A stretch of DNA of 64,000 bases from JACVRW01 sp034664125 (lineage in GTDB: Bacteria > Actinomycetota > Thermoleophilia > Solirubrobacterales > Thermoleophilaceae): positions 17,327 to 81,326 of the forward strand of contig JAXDIG010000048.1 in assembly GCA_034664125.1 (NCBI GenBank). The letters are read 5' to 3'. Each line of letters begins with the position of its first letter. Within the stretch, counting starts at the first letter, position 1. Below, in pieces: positions 32,305-39,229 of this stretch. Below the pieces are notes generated by a model. The model searched no databases. It was not told the origin of the DNA and worked only from the letters and a program-made list of their open reading frames with translations. A program made the translations under genes and the position numbers.

Positions 32305-33543
32305 TCAGGCGGCGTCGGCCAGGCCGTCGAACACGGCCGTGCGCCGCGCCGGCGGCGCGCCGGCTTGCGGCAGGGCCACCGACTCGCGGGCGGAGGCCGG
32401 GATCGCGGCCGCGAGGACGCGCCCGGCCTCGCGCAGCTCGGACTTCGTGTGCGACGCCATCACTGCCAGCCGCAGCCGCGAGGTGCCGGCGGGCACCGTG
32501 GGCGGGCGGATCGCCTGCGCGAACACGCCGCGCTCCAGCGCGCGCTCGGAGGCGGCCATCGCGGCGCCGGCGTCCCCAACGACCAGCGGCACGATCGGCG
32601 TCTCCCCAGGCTCCACCGGCATGCCGGACTCGGCCAGCGCCTCGCGCAGCACGGCCGCGTTGCGCTGCAGCTTCTCGACCCGGCGCGGCTGCTCGCGCAG
32701 CAGCTCTAGGGCCGCCATCGCCGCGGCCACCGCCGGGGGCGGCAGGGCGGTCGAGAAGATCAGCGTCCGGGCGGTGTTGATCAGGTACTTGGACATCGGC
32801 TTGTCGCACAGCACGTAGGCGCCGTACGAGCCGAGCGCCTTCCCGAGCGTGCCGACGATCACGTCGACCTCGTCCTCGAGGCCGTACTGGGCCACGAGCC
32901 CGCGGCCGCCCGGCCCCACGCATCCGGTGCCGTGCGCCTCGTCCACCATCACGCGGGCGTCGTAGCGCTGGGCCAGTTCGACGATCGCGGGCAGCGGCGC
33001 CATGTCGCCGTCCATGGAGAAGACGCCGTCGGTGACGATCAGCGAGCCGCGCCCCTCCGCCTGCCGCAGTCCCCACTCGAGGTGGTCGACGTCGCAGTGG
33101 TCGTACACGAACGTCTCGGCGCGCGAAAGGCGGCAGCCGTCGACGATCGAGGCGTGGTTGAGGGCATCGGAGAACACGACGTCGCCTTCCCGCGCGAGCG
33201 CGGAAACCACGCCCGCGTTGGCGAGGAAGCCCGAGCCGAACAGCAGGCACGCCTCGGCTCCCTTGAAGCGCGCCAGCTGCTCCTCGAGCCGGCGATGGAT
33301 CGTCATGTTGCCCGAGATCAGCCGGGACGCGCCGCAGCCCGCGCCGTAGCGCATGGCCGCCTCGGCGGCGGCCTCGCGCACGCGCGGATGGTCGGCCAGG
33401 CCGAGGTAGTTGTTCGAGCACAGCAGCAGCACCGGGCGCCCGTCCAGCAGCACGCGCGGGCCCTGCGGCCCCGAGACACAGCGCAGCTTGCGGTACAGCC
33501 CATGCTCGCGGATCTCGTCGAGCCGCTCCTCGATCTCGTTCAT
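32305..33543 (-). CDS. bioF: 8-amino-7-oxononanoate synthase
   Basis: A 412-residue alpha-oxoamine synthase that condenses pimeloyl-CoA or -ACP with L-alanine. Features: SNNYLGLADHP (residues 43-53), GCGASRLISGN, FGSGFLANAG, NHASIVDGCRLS, VDEAHGTGCVG and the PLP Lys235 in VGTLGKALGSYG. It is longer than typical BioF by a Pro/Ala/Arg-rich tail of about 25 residues (SARESVALPQAGAPPARRTA). The ATG shares one base with the bioB stop (TGATG), indicating translational coupling. Confidence 0.95.
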   Translation of the reverse strand: MNEIEERLDEIREHGLYRKLRCVSGPQGPRVLLDGRPVLLLCSNNYLGLADHPRVREAAAEAAMRYGAGCGASRLISGNMTIHRRLEEQLARFKGAEACLLFGSGFLANAGVVSALAREGDVVFSDALNHASIVDGCRLSRAETFVYDHCDVDHLEWGLRQAEGRGSLIVTDGVFSMDGDMAPLPAIVELAQRYDARVMVDEAHGTGCVGPGGRGLVAQYGLEDEVDVIVGTLGKALGSYGAYVLCDKPMSKYLINTARTLIFSTALPPPAVAAAMAALELLREQPRRVEKLQRNAAVLREALAESGMPVEPGETPIVPLVVGDAGAAMAASERALERGVFAQAIRPPTVPAGTSRLRLAVMASHTKSELREAGRVLAAAIPASARESVALPQAGAPPARRTAVFDGLADAA

Positions 33544-34709
33544 CACGCCGCCTCCGGATTCACTTGGACCACGTCGGGGAAGGTGTTCGCCGAGCCGTCG
33601 GGGCGGGGCGGCACGGAGGTCTTCTTGCGGTGGCGCAGCTGCACCGCCGGGTTCCAGAAGTTCGCTTCCTGCTGGGAGTCGATCAGCTCGTCGACCGGCG
33701 TGCGCGGCGAGTCGCCGTCGAGCCAGCCGGAGCGGTTGTCGGGCCGCGGGTTCGCGCCGTTGTCCTCCTGGCGCGCGACGTTCAGCCCGAGCTCCTCGAA
33801 CATGGCCCGGTCGTCCTCCGGCTCGGAGCCGAGCGTGGTGAGGAAGTTGCCCATCATCACGCCGTTGATGCCGGCCTTGACGGCCAGCGCGTGCAGCTCG
33901 CCGAGGTTCTCCACACGGCCGCCGCAGAGCCGGAACAGGGCTGCCGGGAGGATCAGCCGGAAGATCGCGATCCACTTGACCGCCTCCCAGGGGTCCATGT
34001 ACTCGCGGTCGCCGAACTTGGTGCCGGGCCGCGGGTTGAGCATGTTGATCGGCACGCTGGTGGGGTCGATCTTGGCCAGCTGGAAGGCCATCTCCACACG
34101 CTGCTCGGCCGACTCGCCGAGGTTGAGAATGCCGCCGACGCAGGTTTCCAGCCCGGCCTCCTCGACGGCCGCGATCGTGCGCAGCCGGCCCTCGTAGCGG
34201 ACCGTGGACGACACCTCGGGGTAGTAGCTCTCCGCGGTTTCGACGTTGTGGTGGACCCGCTGGATGCCGGCTTCCTTGAGCTGCTGCGCGCGCTGCACCG
34301 ACATGTGCCCGATCGACGCGCAGCGCTTCAGGTTCGTGTGCTCGGCGACCAGCTTGGCCCCCTCGACGATGTTCTGGAAGTCGCGCTTGGACAGGCCCTG
34401 GCCCTGCGTGACCATGCAGAACCGGTGCGCCCCGGCGGCCTCGGCGGCGCGCGCGTGCTCGAGGATCTGCTCGGGCGTCATCATCGCGTGCATCGGGGTG
34501 TCCGCCTCCGCGAAGCGCGACTGGGCGCAGAACCCGCAGTCCTCGGCGCAGCCGCCCGACTTCGCGTTGACCAGCGAGCACATGTCGGTCGAGTCGCCGA
34601 AGCGCTCGACGCGCACCTGCCAGGCGCGCTCGATGAGCGCCTCGATCTCGGCGTGATCCTCGATCCGCCCGAGCCGGAGCGCCTCCTCCTGGGTGATCAG
34701 CGGCGGCAC
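33543..34709 (-). CDS. bioB: Biotin synthase (radical SAM)
   Basis: A 388-residue radical SAM enzyme that inserts sulfur into dethiobiotin. The 4Fe-4S ligands Cys54, Cys58 and Cys61 are in GGCAEDCGFCAQS; CMVTQGQGLS, HHNVETAESYYPEV, INMLNPRPGTKF and FRLILPAALFRLCGGR supply the other SAM- and substrate-contacting motifs. The C-terminal 60 residues (PDNRSGWLDGD onward) extend beyond the short E. coli form. GTG start at 34709 with a TACCTT box 8 nt upstream. First gene of bioB-bioF-bioD-PGPGW; no bioC or bioH is nearby. Confidence 0.96.
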   Translation of the reverse strand: MPPLITQEEALRLGRIEDHAEIEALIERAWQVRVERFGDSTDMCSLVNAKSGGCAEDCGFCAQSRFAEADTPMHAMMTPEQILEHARAAEAAGAHRFCMVTQGQGLSKRDFQNIVEGAKLVAEHTNLKRCASIGHMSVQRAQQLKEAGIQRVHHNVETAESYYPEVSSTVRYEGRLRTIAAVEEAGLETCVGGILNLGESAEQRVEMAFQLAKIDPTSVPINMLNPRPGTKFGDREYMDPWEAVKWIAIFRLILPAALFRLCGGRVENLGELHALAVKAGINGVMMGNFLTTLGSEPEDDRAMFEELGLNVARQEDNGANPRPDNRSGWLDGDSPRTPVDELIDSQQEANFWNPAVQLRHRKKTSVPPRPDGSANTFPDVVQVNPEAA

Positions 34710-34717
34710 CGACCCCC

Positions 34718-34723
34718 AAGGTA
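34718..34723 (-). promoter_or_regulatory. -10-like box of the bioBFD operon
   Basis: Minus-strand TACCTT lies 8 nt before the bioB GTG with no ribosome-binding site between, pointing to a leaderless bioB transcript. No BirA or BioQ palindrome was recognised around it. Confidence 0.4.
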
Positions 34724-34751
34724 GGAAGGCTGTCGGACGGAGAGTCGGTCC

Positions 34752-35528
34752 CTACCGGCCCTGCCAGCGCGGCTTGCGCTTCTCAGAGAACGCCCGCACA
34801 CCCTCGCGGAAGTCCTCCGAGGTGAAGCAGGACTCGCGCAGCTCGATCAGCTCGCGCTCGACCTCGGCGGGCAGCGGCTGGTCGCGCAGCGTGCGGATGA
34901 CGCGCTTGTTGCCGGCCAGCGACAGCGGCGCGTTGGCGGCGATCTCGGCCGCCAGGTCCAGCACGTGCTCGTCCAGCTGCCCGGGCTCGACGACCTCGTT
35001 GACGAGGCCCATGCGCTCGGCGCGCTCGGCCTCGACGTTGCGGCCGACGTAGAACAGCTCCGCCGTGTTGGCCACGCCGCAGACGTCGATGAACCTGCGC
35101 AGCCCGGTGTGCGAATAGATCAGGCCGAGCTTGGCCGGCGGCATGCCGAGCTTCACGCCGCGCGCGGCCACGCGGAAGTCGCAGGCCAGCGCCAGCTCCA
35201 GCCCGCCTCCGATTGCGTGCCCGTTGATCTGGCCGAGCACCGGATAGGGGTAGGCGTCGAGCGCCTCGATGGCGTCCTGGAAGGGGTGAGCGACGAGCCG
35301 CTCCGCGGACTCCTCGAAGTGGCCCTCCTCGAACCCGCCGATGTCGTATCCGGCCGAGAACACGCGGCCCGAGCCGCGGATGACGAGACAGCGGGCTTCG
35401 AGCGTGCGGGTGTACTCGGCCAGCGCGTCGAGCAGCTCGTGGTCGAGCGCCCCGCGCCGCTCCGGGTTCGAGATCGTCAGCCGGGCGACGTTCTCGGCCG
35501 GCTCGTCGAGCTGGAGCTTGTCCGTCAT
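34752..35528 (-). CDS. Enoyl-CoA hydratase/isomerase family protein
   Basis: A 258-residue crotonase-fold protein. The oxyanion-hole segments are visible: FSAGYDIGGFEEGH (about residue 56) and INGHAIGGGLELALACDFR (about 97-115). The position of the usual first catalytic Glu (Glu144 in rat hydratase) falls in AKLGLIYSHTGLRRF where no Glu is present, and the second (Glu164) falls in VGRNVEAERAERMGLVN; therefore it may be an isomerase or hydrolase rather than a true hydratase. It lies downstream of the biotin carrier gene on the same strand. Confidence 0.88.
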   Translation of the reverse strand: MTDKLQLDEPAENVARLTISNPERRGALDHELLDALAEYTRTLEARCLVIRGSGRVFSAGYDIGGFEEGHFEESAERLVAHPFQDAIEALDAYPYPVLGQINGHAIGGGLELALACDFRVAARGVKLGMPPAKLGLIYSHTGLRRFIDVCGVANTAELFYVGRNVEAERAERMGLVNEVVEPGQLDEHVLDLAAEIAANAPLSLAGNKRVIRTLRDQPLPAEVERELIELRESCFTSEDFREGVRAFSEKRKPRWQGR

Positions 35529-35564
35529 AGCGCAAGCGCCCGGCTCGGCCGGGCGCGCAGCGAC
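35529..35564 (-). repeat. Structured intergenic element, copy A
   Basis: On the plus strand AGCGCAAGC, a 17-nt stem-loop (GCCCGGC TCG GCCGGGC) and GCGCAGCGAC. Copy B at 40618-40653 has the same 9- and 10-nt flanks and the same spacing but a different, compensated stem. On the minus strand it begins 4 nt after the stop codon of the biotin carrier gene, so it may act as a terminator or mRNA 3' element. Confidence 0.7.
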
Positions 35565-35568
35565 CGCG

Positions 35569-35787
35569 TCACTCCAGGACGACGAGCGTGTCGCCCTCCG
35601 AAACCGACTGCCCCTCCTGGCACACGATCTCCTTGACCACCCCGGGATCCTCGGCCTCGACGGGCATCTCCATCTTCATCGACTCCAGGATTACGAGCGT
35701 GTCCCCCTCGGCGACCGTCTGTCCCACTTCACATTCGACCTTCCAGACCGTTCCCGTGATGTGAGCCTCGACGTCGGGCAACTGCAT
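35569..35787 (-). CDS. Free-standing biotin (biotinyl/lipoyl) carrier protein, 72 residues
   Basis: A complete single biotinyl domain. The biotinylation site is Lys38 in ILESMKMEMP, flanked by the symmetrical half-motifs GTVWKVECEVGQTVAEGDTL (12-31) and GVVKEIVCQEGQSVSEGDTL. It corresponds to the small biotinylated proteins of actinobacteria (for example mycobacterial TB7.3), thought to work with acyl-CoA carboxylases. No carboxylase or carboxyltransferase gene is in the window. AGGAGGA precedes the ATG by 1-5 nt. Confidence 0.93.
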   Translation of the reverse strand: MQLPDVEAHITGTVWKVECEVGQTVAEGDTLVILESMKMEMPVEAEDPGVVKEIVCQEGQSVSEGDTLVVLE

Positions 35788-35834
35788 TCCTCCTGAGCGG
35801 CTTTACGAGTGCGGGCAAGATATCGGTCCCCTGC

Positions 35835-35855
35835 GCAGCCGGCCGAGCCGGCTGC
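35835..35855. promoter_or_regulatory. 9-bp perfect hairpin upstream of glpK
   Basis: GCAGCCGGC (35835-35843) pairs with GCCGGCTGC (35847-35855) around CGA. It lies between the divergent biotin carrier and glycerol kinase genes, 20 bp before the TAGGCT box (35875-35880) of glpK; it could be an operator or a regulatory hairpin. Confidence 0.35.
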
Positions 35856-35891
35856 TTCGGGCAACGGGCCGGGGTAGGCTGCCGCCGCCGG

Positions 35892-37352
35892 ATGATCCTC
35901 GCCATCGACCAGGGCACCTCGGGCACCACCTGCCTCGTGTTCGACGAGGCAGGCCACGTGAGCGGTCGCGCCTACCGGGAGTTCACCCAGCACTTCCCGC
36001 GCCCGGGCTGGGTGGAGCACGATGCCGCCGAGATCTGGGAGGTCACGCGGGCCGTGGCGCGGGACGCGCTCGACGCGGCCGGCGTCGACGGCCGGCGGCT
36101 CGCCGGCATCGGGATCACCAACCAGCGCGAGACGGTCGTGGCGTGGGACCGCGCCACCGGCGAGCCGCTCCACCGGGCCATCGTCTGGCAGGACCGCCGC
36201 ACGGCCGCGCGCTGCGACGAGCTGCGCGCGGCGGGCAAGGAGCCGCTCGTGCGCGAGCGCACCGGGCTGGTGCTCGACCCCTACTTCTCCGGGACCAAGA
36301 TCGAGTGGCTGATCCGCCACGGCGACGTCCCGCCCGATGCCGCCTTCGGCACGATCGACTCCTGGCTCGCGTACAAGCTCACCGGGGCGCACGTGACGGA
36401 CTACTCGAACGCGTCGCGCACGCTGCTGTTCGACATCCGCGAGCTGCGCTGGGACCCCGAGCTGTGCGAGCTGCTGGGGGTGCCGCCGGCCAGCCTGCCC
36501 GACCCGCGCCCTAGCGCGGAGGTGTACGGCCAGACGTCGGAGTTCGGCGGCTCGGTGCCGGTGGCGGGCATCGCGGGCGACCAGCAGGCGGCACTCTACG
36601 GGCAGGCCTGCCACGAGCGCGGGCTCGGCAAGAACACCTACGGCACCGGCAGCTTCGTGCTCCAGAACGCGGGCACCGAGCTGCCCGAGCCTTACGAGGG
36701 GCTGCTCACGACCGTCGCCTGGGGGGTGGGCGGGCGCGTGGACTACGCCCTGGAGGCCGCCATCTTCGTGACCGGCGCCGCGGTGCAGTGGCTGCGCGAC
36801 GGGCTGGGCATCATCCGGGCCGCCGCCGAAACCGAGGAGCTGGCCCGCTCGCTCGACTCGAACGACGGCGTGTACCTCGTGCCGGCCTTCACCGGCCTCG
36901 GGTCGCCGCACTGGGACCCGTACGCGCGCGGGACGATCGTCGGGCTCACGCGCGGGGCCGGCCGCGCCCACCTGGCCCGGGCCGCGCTGGAGGCGATGGC
37001 CTACCAGACGGTGGACGCCCTGCGGGCGATGGAGGAGGCTTCCGGCGTGGTGCTCGAGGAGCTGAAGGCCGACGGCGGCGCGGTGGTAAACGGCTGGCTG
37101 ATGAAGTTCCAGGCCGACGTGCTCGGCGTGCCGGTCGTGGTTCCCGAGGTGTCAGAGACCACGGCGCTGGGCGCGGCCTACCTCGCCGGCGTGGCCACCG
37201 GCACGTGGACAGAGCCGGACGTGCGCTCGATGTGGCGCCAGGCCGCCCGCTACGAGCCGTCGATGTCCGCGGACGAGCGCGGCACGCTGCTCGAAGGCTG
37301 GGCCCGCGCCCTGGCCAGGGCCGCCAGTAACGAAGCGGAGCGGACCGGGTAG
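35892..37352 (+). CDS. glpK: Glycerol kinase
   Basis: A 486-residue FGGY-family kinase making sn-glycerol 3-phosphate. Family motifs: AIDQGTSGTTCLVFDEAG at the N-terminus (phosphate-binding), GITNQRETVVAWDRATGEPL, IVWQDRRTAARCDEL, FSGTKIEWLI, GTIDSWLAYKLTG, AGDQQAALYGQACHE, KNTYGTGSFVLQN and the C-terminal LKADGGAVVNGWLMKFQADVLG. Slightly shorter than E. coli GlpK (502). A TAGGCT box lies 11 nt before the ATG. No glpF or glpD is next to it; the PlsC gene follows 12 nt downstream, consistent with phospholipid synthesis from glycerol 3-phosphate. Confidence 0.94.
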   Translation: MILAIDQGTSGTTCLVFDEAGHVSGRAYREFTQHFPRPGWVEHDAAEIWEVTRAVARDALDAAGVDGRRLAGIGITNQRETVVAWDRATGEPLHRAIVWQDRRTAARCDELRAAGKEPLVRERTGLVLDPYFSGTKIEWLIRHGDVPPDAAFGTIDSWLAYKLTGAHVTDYSNASRTLLFDIRELRWDPELCELLGVPPASLPDPRPSAEVYGQTSEFGGSVPVAGIAGDQQAALYGQACHERGLGKNTYGTGSFVLQNAGTELPEPYEGLLTTVAWGVGGRVDYALEAAIFVTGAAVQWLRDGLGIIRAAAETEELARSLDSNDGVYLVPAFTGLGSPHWDPYARGTIVGLTRGAGRAHLARAALEAMAYQTVDALRAMEEASGVVLEELKADGGAVVNGWLMKFQADVLGVPVVVPEVSETTALGAAYLAGVATGTWTEPDVRSMWRQAARYEPSMSADERGTLLEGWARALARAASNEAERTG

Positions 37353-37364
37353 AAAGGCGGAGGG

Positions 37365-38135
37365 ATGAAGGCGCAGGTGTACAAGGACCCCCGCCCGGCG
37401 GAGCACTTCGCCGGCTTTCACGAACGCACGCGTACGCGCCGCCCGGACTGGGTCTACGAGCTGGTCCGGCTGATCCTGACGCCCTACCTGCTGTTCTTCT
37501 ACCGGGCGCGCTGCATCGAGTCGGGCAACCTGCCCCCGGACGGGCCGGCGATCATCGCGCCGAACCACTTCTCGTTCCTGGACCACTTCTTCGTGGCCGT
37601 CTACCTGCGCCGCAAGGTGCACTTCATGGCGAAGTCGCAGATGTTCAAGCCGCCGCTCCAGTTCATCTACACGCACGGCGGCGTGTTCCCCGTGCGCCGC
37701 GGCCACGCTGACGAGGAAGCCTTCAAGACCGCTCATGCCGTACTGGCGCGCGGCGACATCGTGGTCATGTACGCCGAGGCGGGGCGCTCCCGCACCGGCG
37801 AGCTCGGCAAGCCCAGGCACGGCCTCGGGCGCCTGGCGCTGGAGTCGGGGGCGCCGGTTCTGCCGACCGCCATCGCCGGCACCGAGCGCGCGCGCAACTG
37901 GAAGCGCCTGCAGTTCCCGAAGGTCACGGTGCAGTTCGGCGAGCCGATCCGCTTCGAGCAGGTCGACGATCCCACGCGCGAGCAGGCCCAGGAGGCGTCC
38001 GAGATCGTCTTCGAGCAGGTGCGCTCGATCCACGGACGGCTGCGCAAGGAGGGCCGCCGCGGCGCCGTGCGCGCCGCCCGCGCCGCGCGCCGCGCCGCGC
38101 AGGCCGCGGGGCGCCGGCCGATCAGCGCCGACTAG
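37365..38135 (+). CDS. 1-acyl-glycerol-3-phosphate acyltransferase (PlsC-like)
   Basis: A 256-residue membrane-associated acyltransferase. The catalytic H-x4-D motif is NHFSFLD (His68, Asp73), and YAEAGRSRTGEL stands in for the usual FPEGTRS block. A hydrophobic stretch LVRLILTPYLLFFY anchors the N-terminus. The C-terminus is Arg/Ala rich (RAARAARRAAQAAGRRPISAD). The last 40 bp of the gene are part of an exact 47-bp duplication found again at 38930-38976. Likely cotranscribed with glpK. Confidence 0.9.
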   Translation: MKAQVYKDPRPAEHFAGFHERTRTRRPDWVYELVRLILTPYLLFFYRARCIESGNLPPDGPAIIAPNHFSFLDHFFVAVYLRRKVHFMAKSQMFKPPLQFIYTHGGVFPVRRGHADEEAFKTAHAVLARGDIVVMYAEAGRSRTGELGKPRHGLGRLALESGAPVLPTAIAGTERARNWKRLQFPKVTVQFGEPIRFEQVDDPTREQAQEASEIVFEQVRSIHGRLRKEGRRGAVRAARAARRAAQAAGRRPISAD

Positions 38136-38139
38136 GCGC
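38093..38139 (+). repeat. 47-bp exact direct repeat, copy 1 (3' end of the plsC-like gene)
   Basis: This copy encodes the last 13 residues and stop codon of the acyltransferase. An identical 47-bp sequence lies at 38930-38976, 837 bp away, in non-coding DNA. The bases immediately outside differ in both copies, so 47 bp is the full extent of identity. Confidence 0.95.
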
Positions 38140-38495
38140 CTCTCCGGAGCCGCCTCTCGGTGACTTCGAGACGGCGGCTGTTTGTGGCCGTTGGTCTGTC
38201 TCGCCCGTTGGTCTGTCTCGCCGCGAAGCGCAAACAGCGGCTGGGGAAGGGCTGCGATGCACAATCCACCCCACCCCCCGACTGTGCGGCAGGTGGGTCG
38301 GCTTTCGACGGGATGCGCGCTCGGATCCGGCCCGCCCTGCGCTGCGGCCGCGGGGCGGGCCGCTTTGAGACGCGCGGGGATGGCAAACGCCGCCCACGCT
38401 CGCAGCAGACGCCGCGAACGCGACGTTTGCACCGACGTCGTCCGCCCGTCGACGGACCATGGGCACCTCTTGGCTGCCGTTCGGTCACGTTTGCC
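38140..38495. other. 356-bp gap inside the duplicated interval
   Basis: Between the plsC-like gene and the SnoaL-like gene. It contains a 17-bp tandem duplication (38189-38222) and less regular codon-like structure than elsewhere; open frames here have no recognisable relatives. I see no gene. Confidence 0.5.
38189..38222. repeat. 17-bp tandem duplication
   Basis: CGTTGGTCTGTCTCGCC occurs twice head to tail, at 38189-38205 and 38206-38222, with no mismatch. Confidence 0.9.
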
Positions 38496-38891
38496 TCACC
38501 CAGAAGCGTTGGGGCGGGCGCCTCTGAGGGCTTCGGCTCGGTCGGTAAACTCGTCCACTCGCACGACCTTGTGATCGCGCAGCGTGTAGACCTCGTAGAG
38601 GCGTGTCTCGACTGTGATCCCGCTTGCTCGCCCCCGGCCCCGGAAGTGAGCCGTGACGAAGACGCGGTCGCCGGCGTCGATGAACTGCTCCGCGGTCACC
38701 TGGAGGTCGTCCCAGGCGCTCTCGAAGTGCTGAATGTTGTCTCGGATCGCCGCTCGGCCGTAGGACGGCGCCTCCTCGACGGGGTTCATGACGATGTCGG
38801 AGGCGAAGTCGGCCACCGCGTCCTCGCCGCCCCGACCGAATATCTCGTACTCCCAGGCGCGGCGCACGATCTCGACGTTCTCCTGCGACAT
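38496..38891 (-). CDS. SnoaL/NTF2-like protein
   Basis: A 131-residue NTF2-like fold protein. MSQENVEIVRRAWEYEIFGR is a characteristic opening of a family abundant in Thermoleophilia; FASDIVMNPVEEAPSYGRAA and EQFIDAGDRVFVTAHFRGRG follow, and TRLYEVYTLRDHKVVRVDEF closes the sheet. Such proteins are often isomerases, cyclases or ligand-binding proteins, and function here is unknown. The start at 38891 is chosen from family likeness, since the open frame extends upstream. The gene lies between the two copies of the 47-bp repeat. Confidence 0.88.
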   Translation of the reverse strand: MSQENVEIVRRAWEYEIFGRGGEDAVADFASDIVMNPVEEAPSYGRAAIRDNIQHFESAWDDLQVTAEQFIDAGDRVFVTAHFRGRGRASGITVETRLYEVYTLRDHKVVRVDEFTDRAEALRGARPNASG

Positions 38892-38929
38892 CGCCCGCCG
38901 AGTATGCCGCAGGCGGCGCGGGGCGGTTA

Positions 38930-38976
38930 CGCCGCGCAGGCCGCGGGGCGCCGGCCGATCAGCGCCGACTAGGCGC
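38930..38976 (+). repeat. 47-bp exact direct repeat, copy 2
   Basis: Identical to 38093-38139. Here it is not part of a gene: it follows the 5' end of the SnoaL-like gene. It includes the codons and stop of the acyltransferase C-terminus as a fossil. Confidence 0.95.
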
Positions 38977-38987
38977 GCCCGACCAGA

Positions 38988-39006
38988 CGAGGAGCGAAAC
39001 TCCTCG
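38988..39006. terminator. Small hairpin after repeat copy 2
   Basis: CGAGGAG (38988-38994) pairs with CTCCTCG (39000-39006) around CGAAA. If copy 2 marks the original plsC 3' end, this would be the original plsC terminator, now 860 bp away from the gene. Confidence 0.45.
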
Positions 39007-39027
39007 AGGGTGGGGATGATCGGGCGT

Positions 39028-39216
39028 ATGAGATGGATGGCCAACCCCGCGTACCGCGAGCGTGAGCCTTGGCGCCTCGGCGGACCGTGGCTCTGGGCAT
39101 GGCGGGGCGTCATGGCTGCCTGGCTCACGTGGCTAGCGGTTTCAGGCTCGTGGATCGGCGTCGGCCTGTTCGCTGCGGCGTGGGCCATCTCCGAGGTGAA
39201 GCTGCGCCGCTCCTGA
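39028..39216 (+). CDS. Small hypothetical membrane protein, 62 residues
   Basis: Begins MRWMANPAYREREPWRLGG and continues with a Trp-rich hydrophobic stretch (PWLWAWRGVMAAWLTWLAVS, then GSWIGVGLFAAAWAI), ending EVKLRRS. One or two membrane helices are likely. A GGTGGGGA sequence lies about 10 nt before the ATG; an in-frame ATG at 39016 is an alternative. It ends 13 nt before the transglycosylase gene. I do not recognise the family. Confidence 0.6.
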   Translation: MRWMANPAYREREPWRLGGPWLWAWRGVMAAWLTWLAVSGSWIGVGLFAAAWAISEVKLRRS

Positions 39217-39229
39217 CACCCTTCCGCCG

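Noticed and set aside
38160..38972. A 270-codon frame ending AAQAAGRRPISAD like the acyltransferase
   Set aside because: The matching end comes only from the 47-bp duplication; the rest is non-coding or antisense to the SnoaL-like gene.
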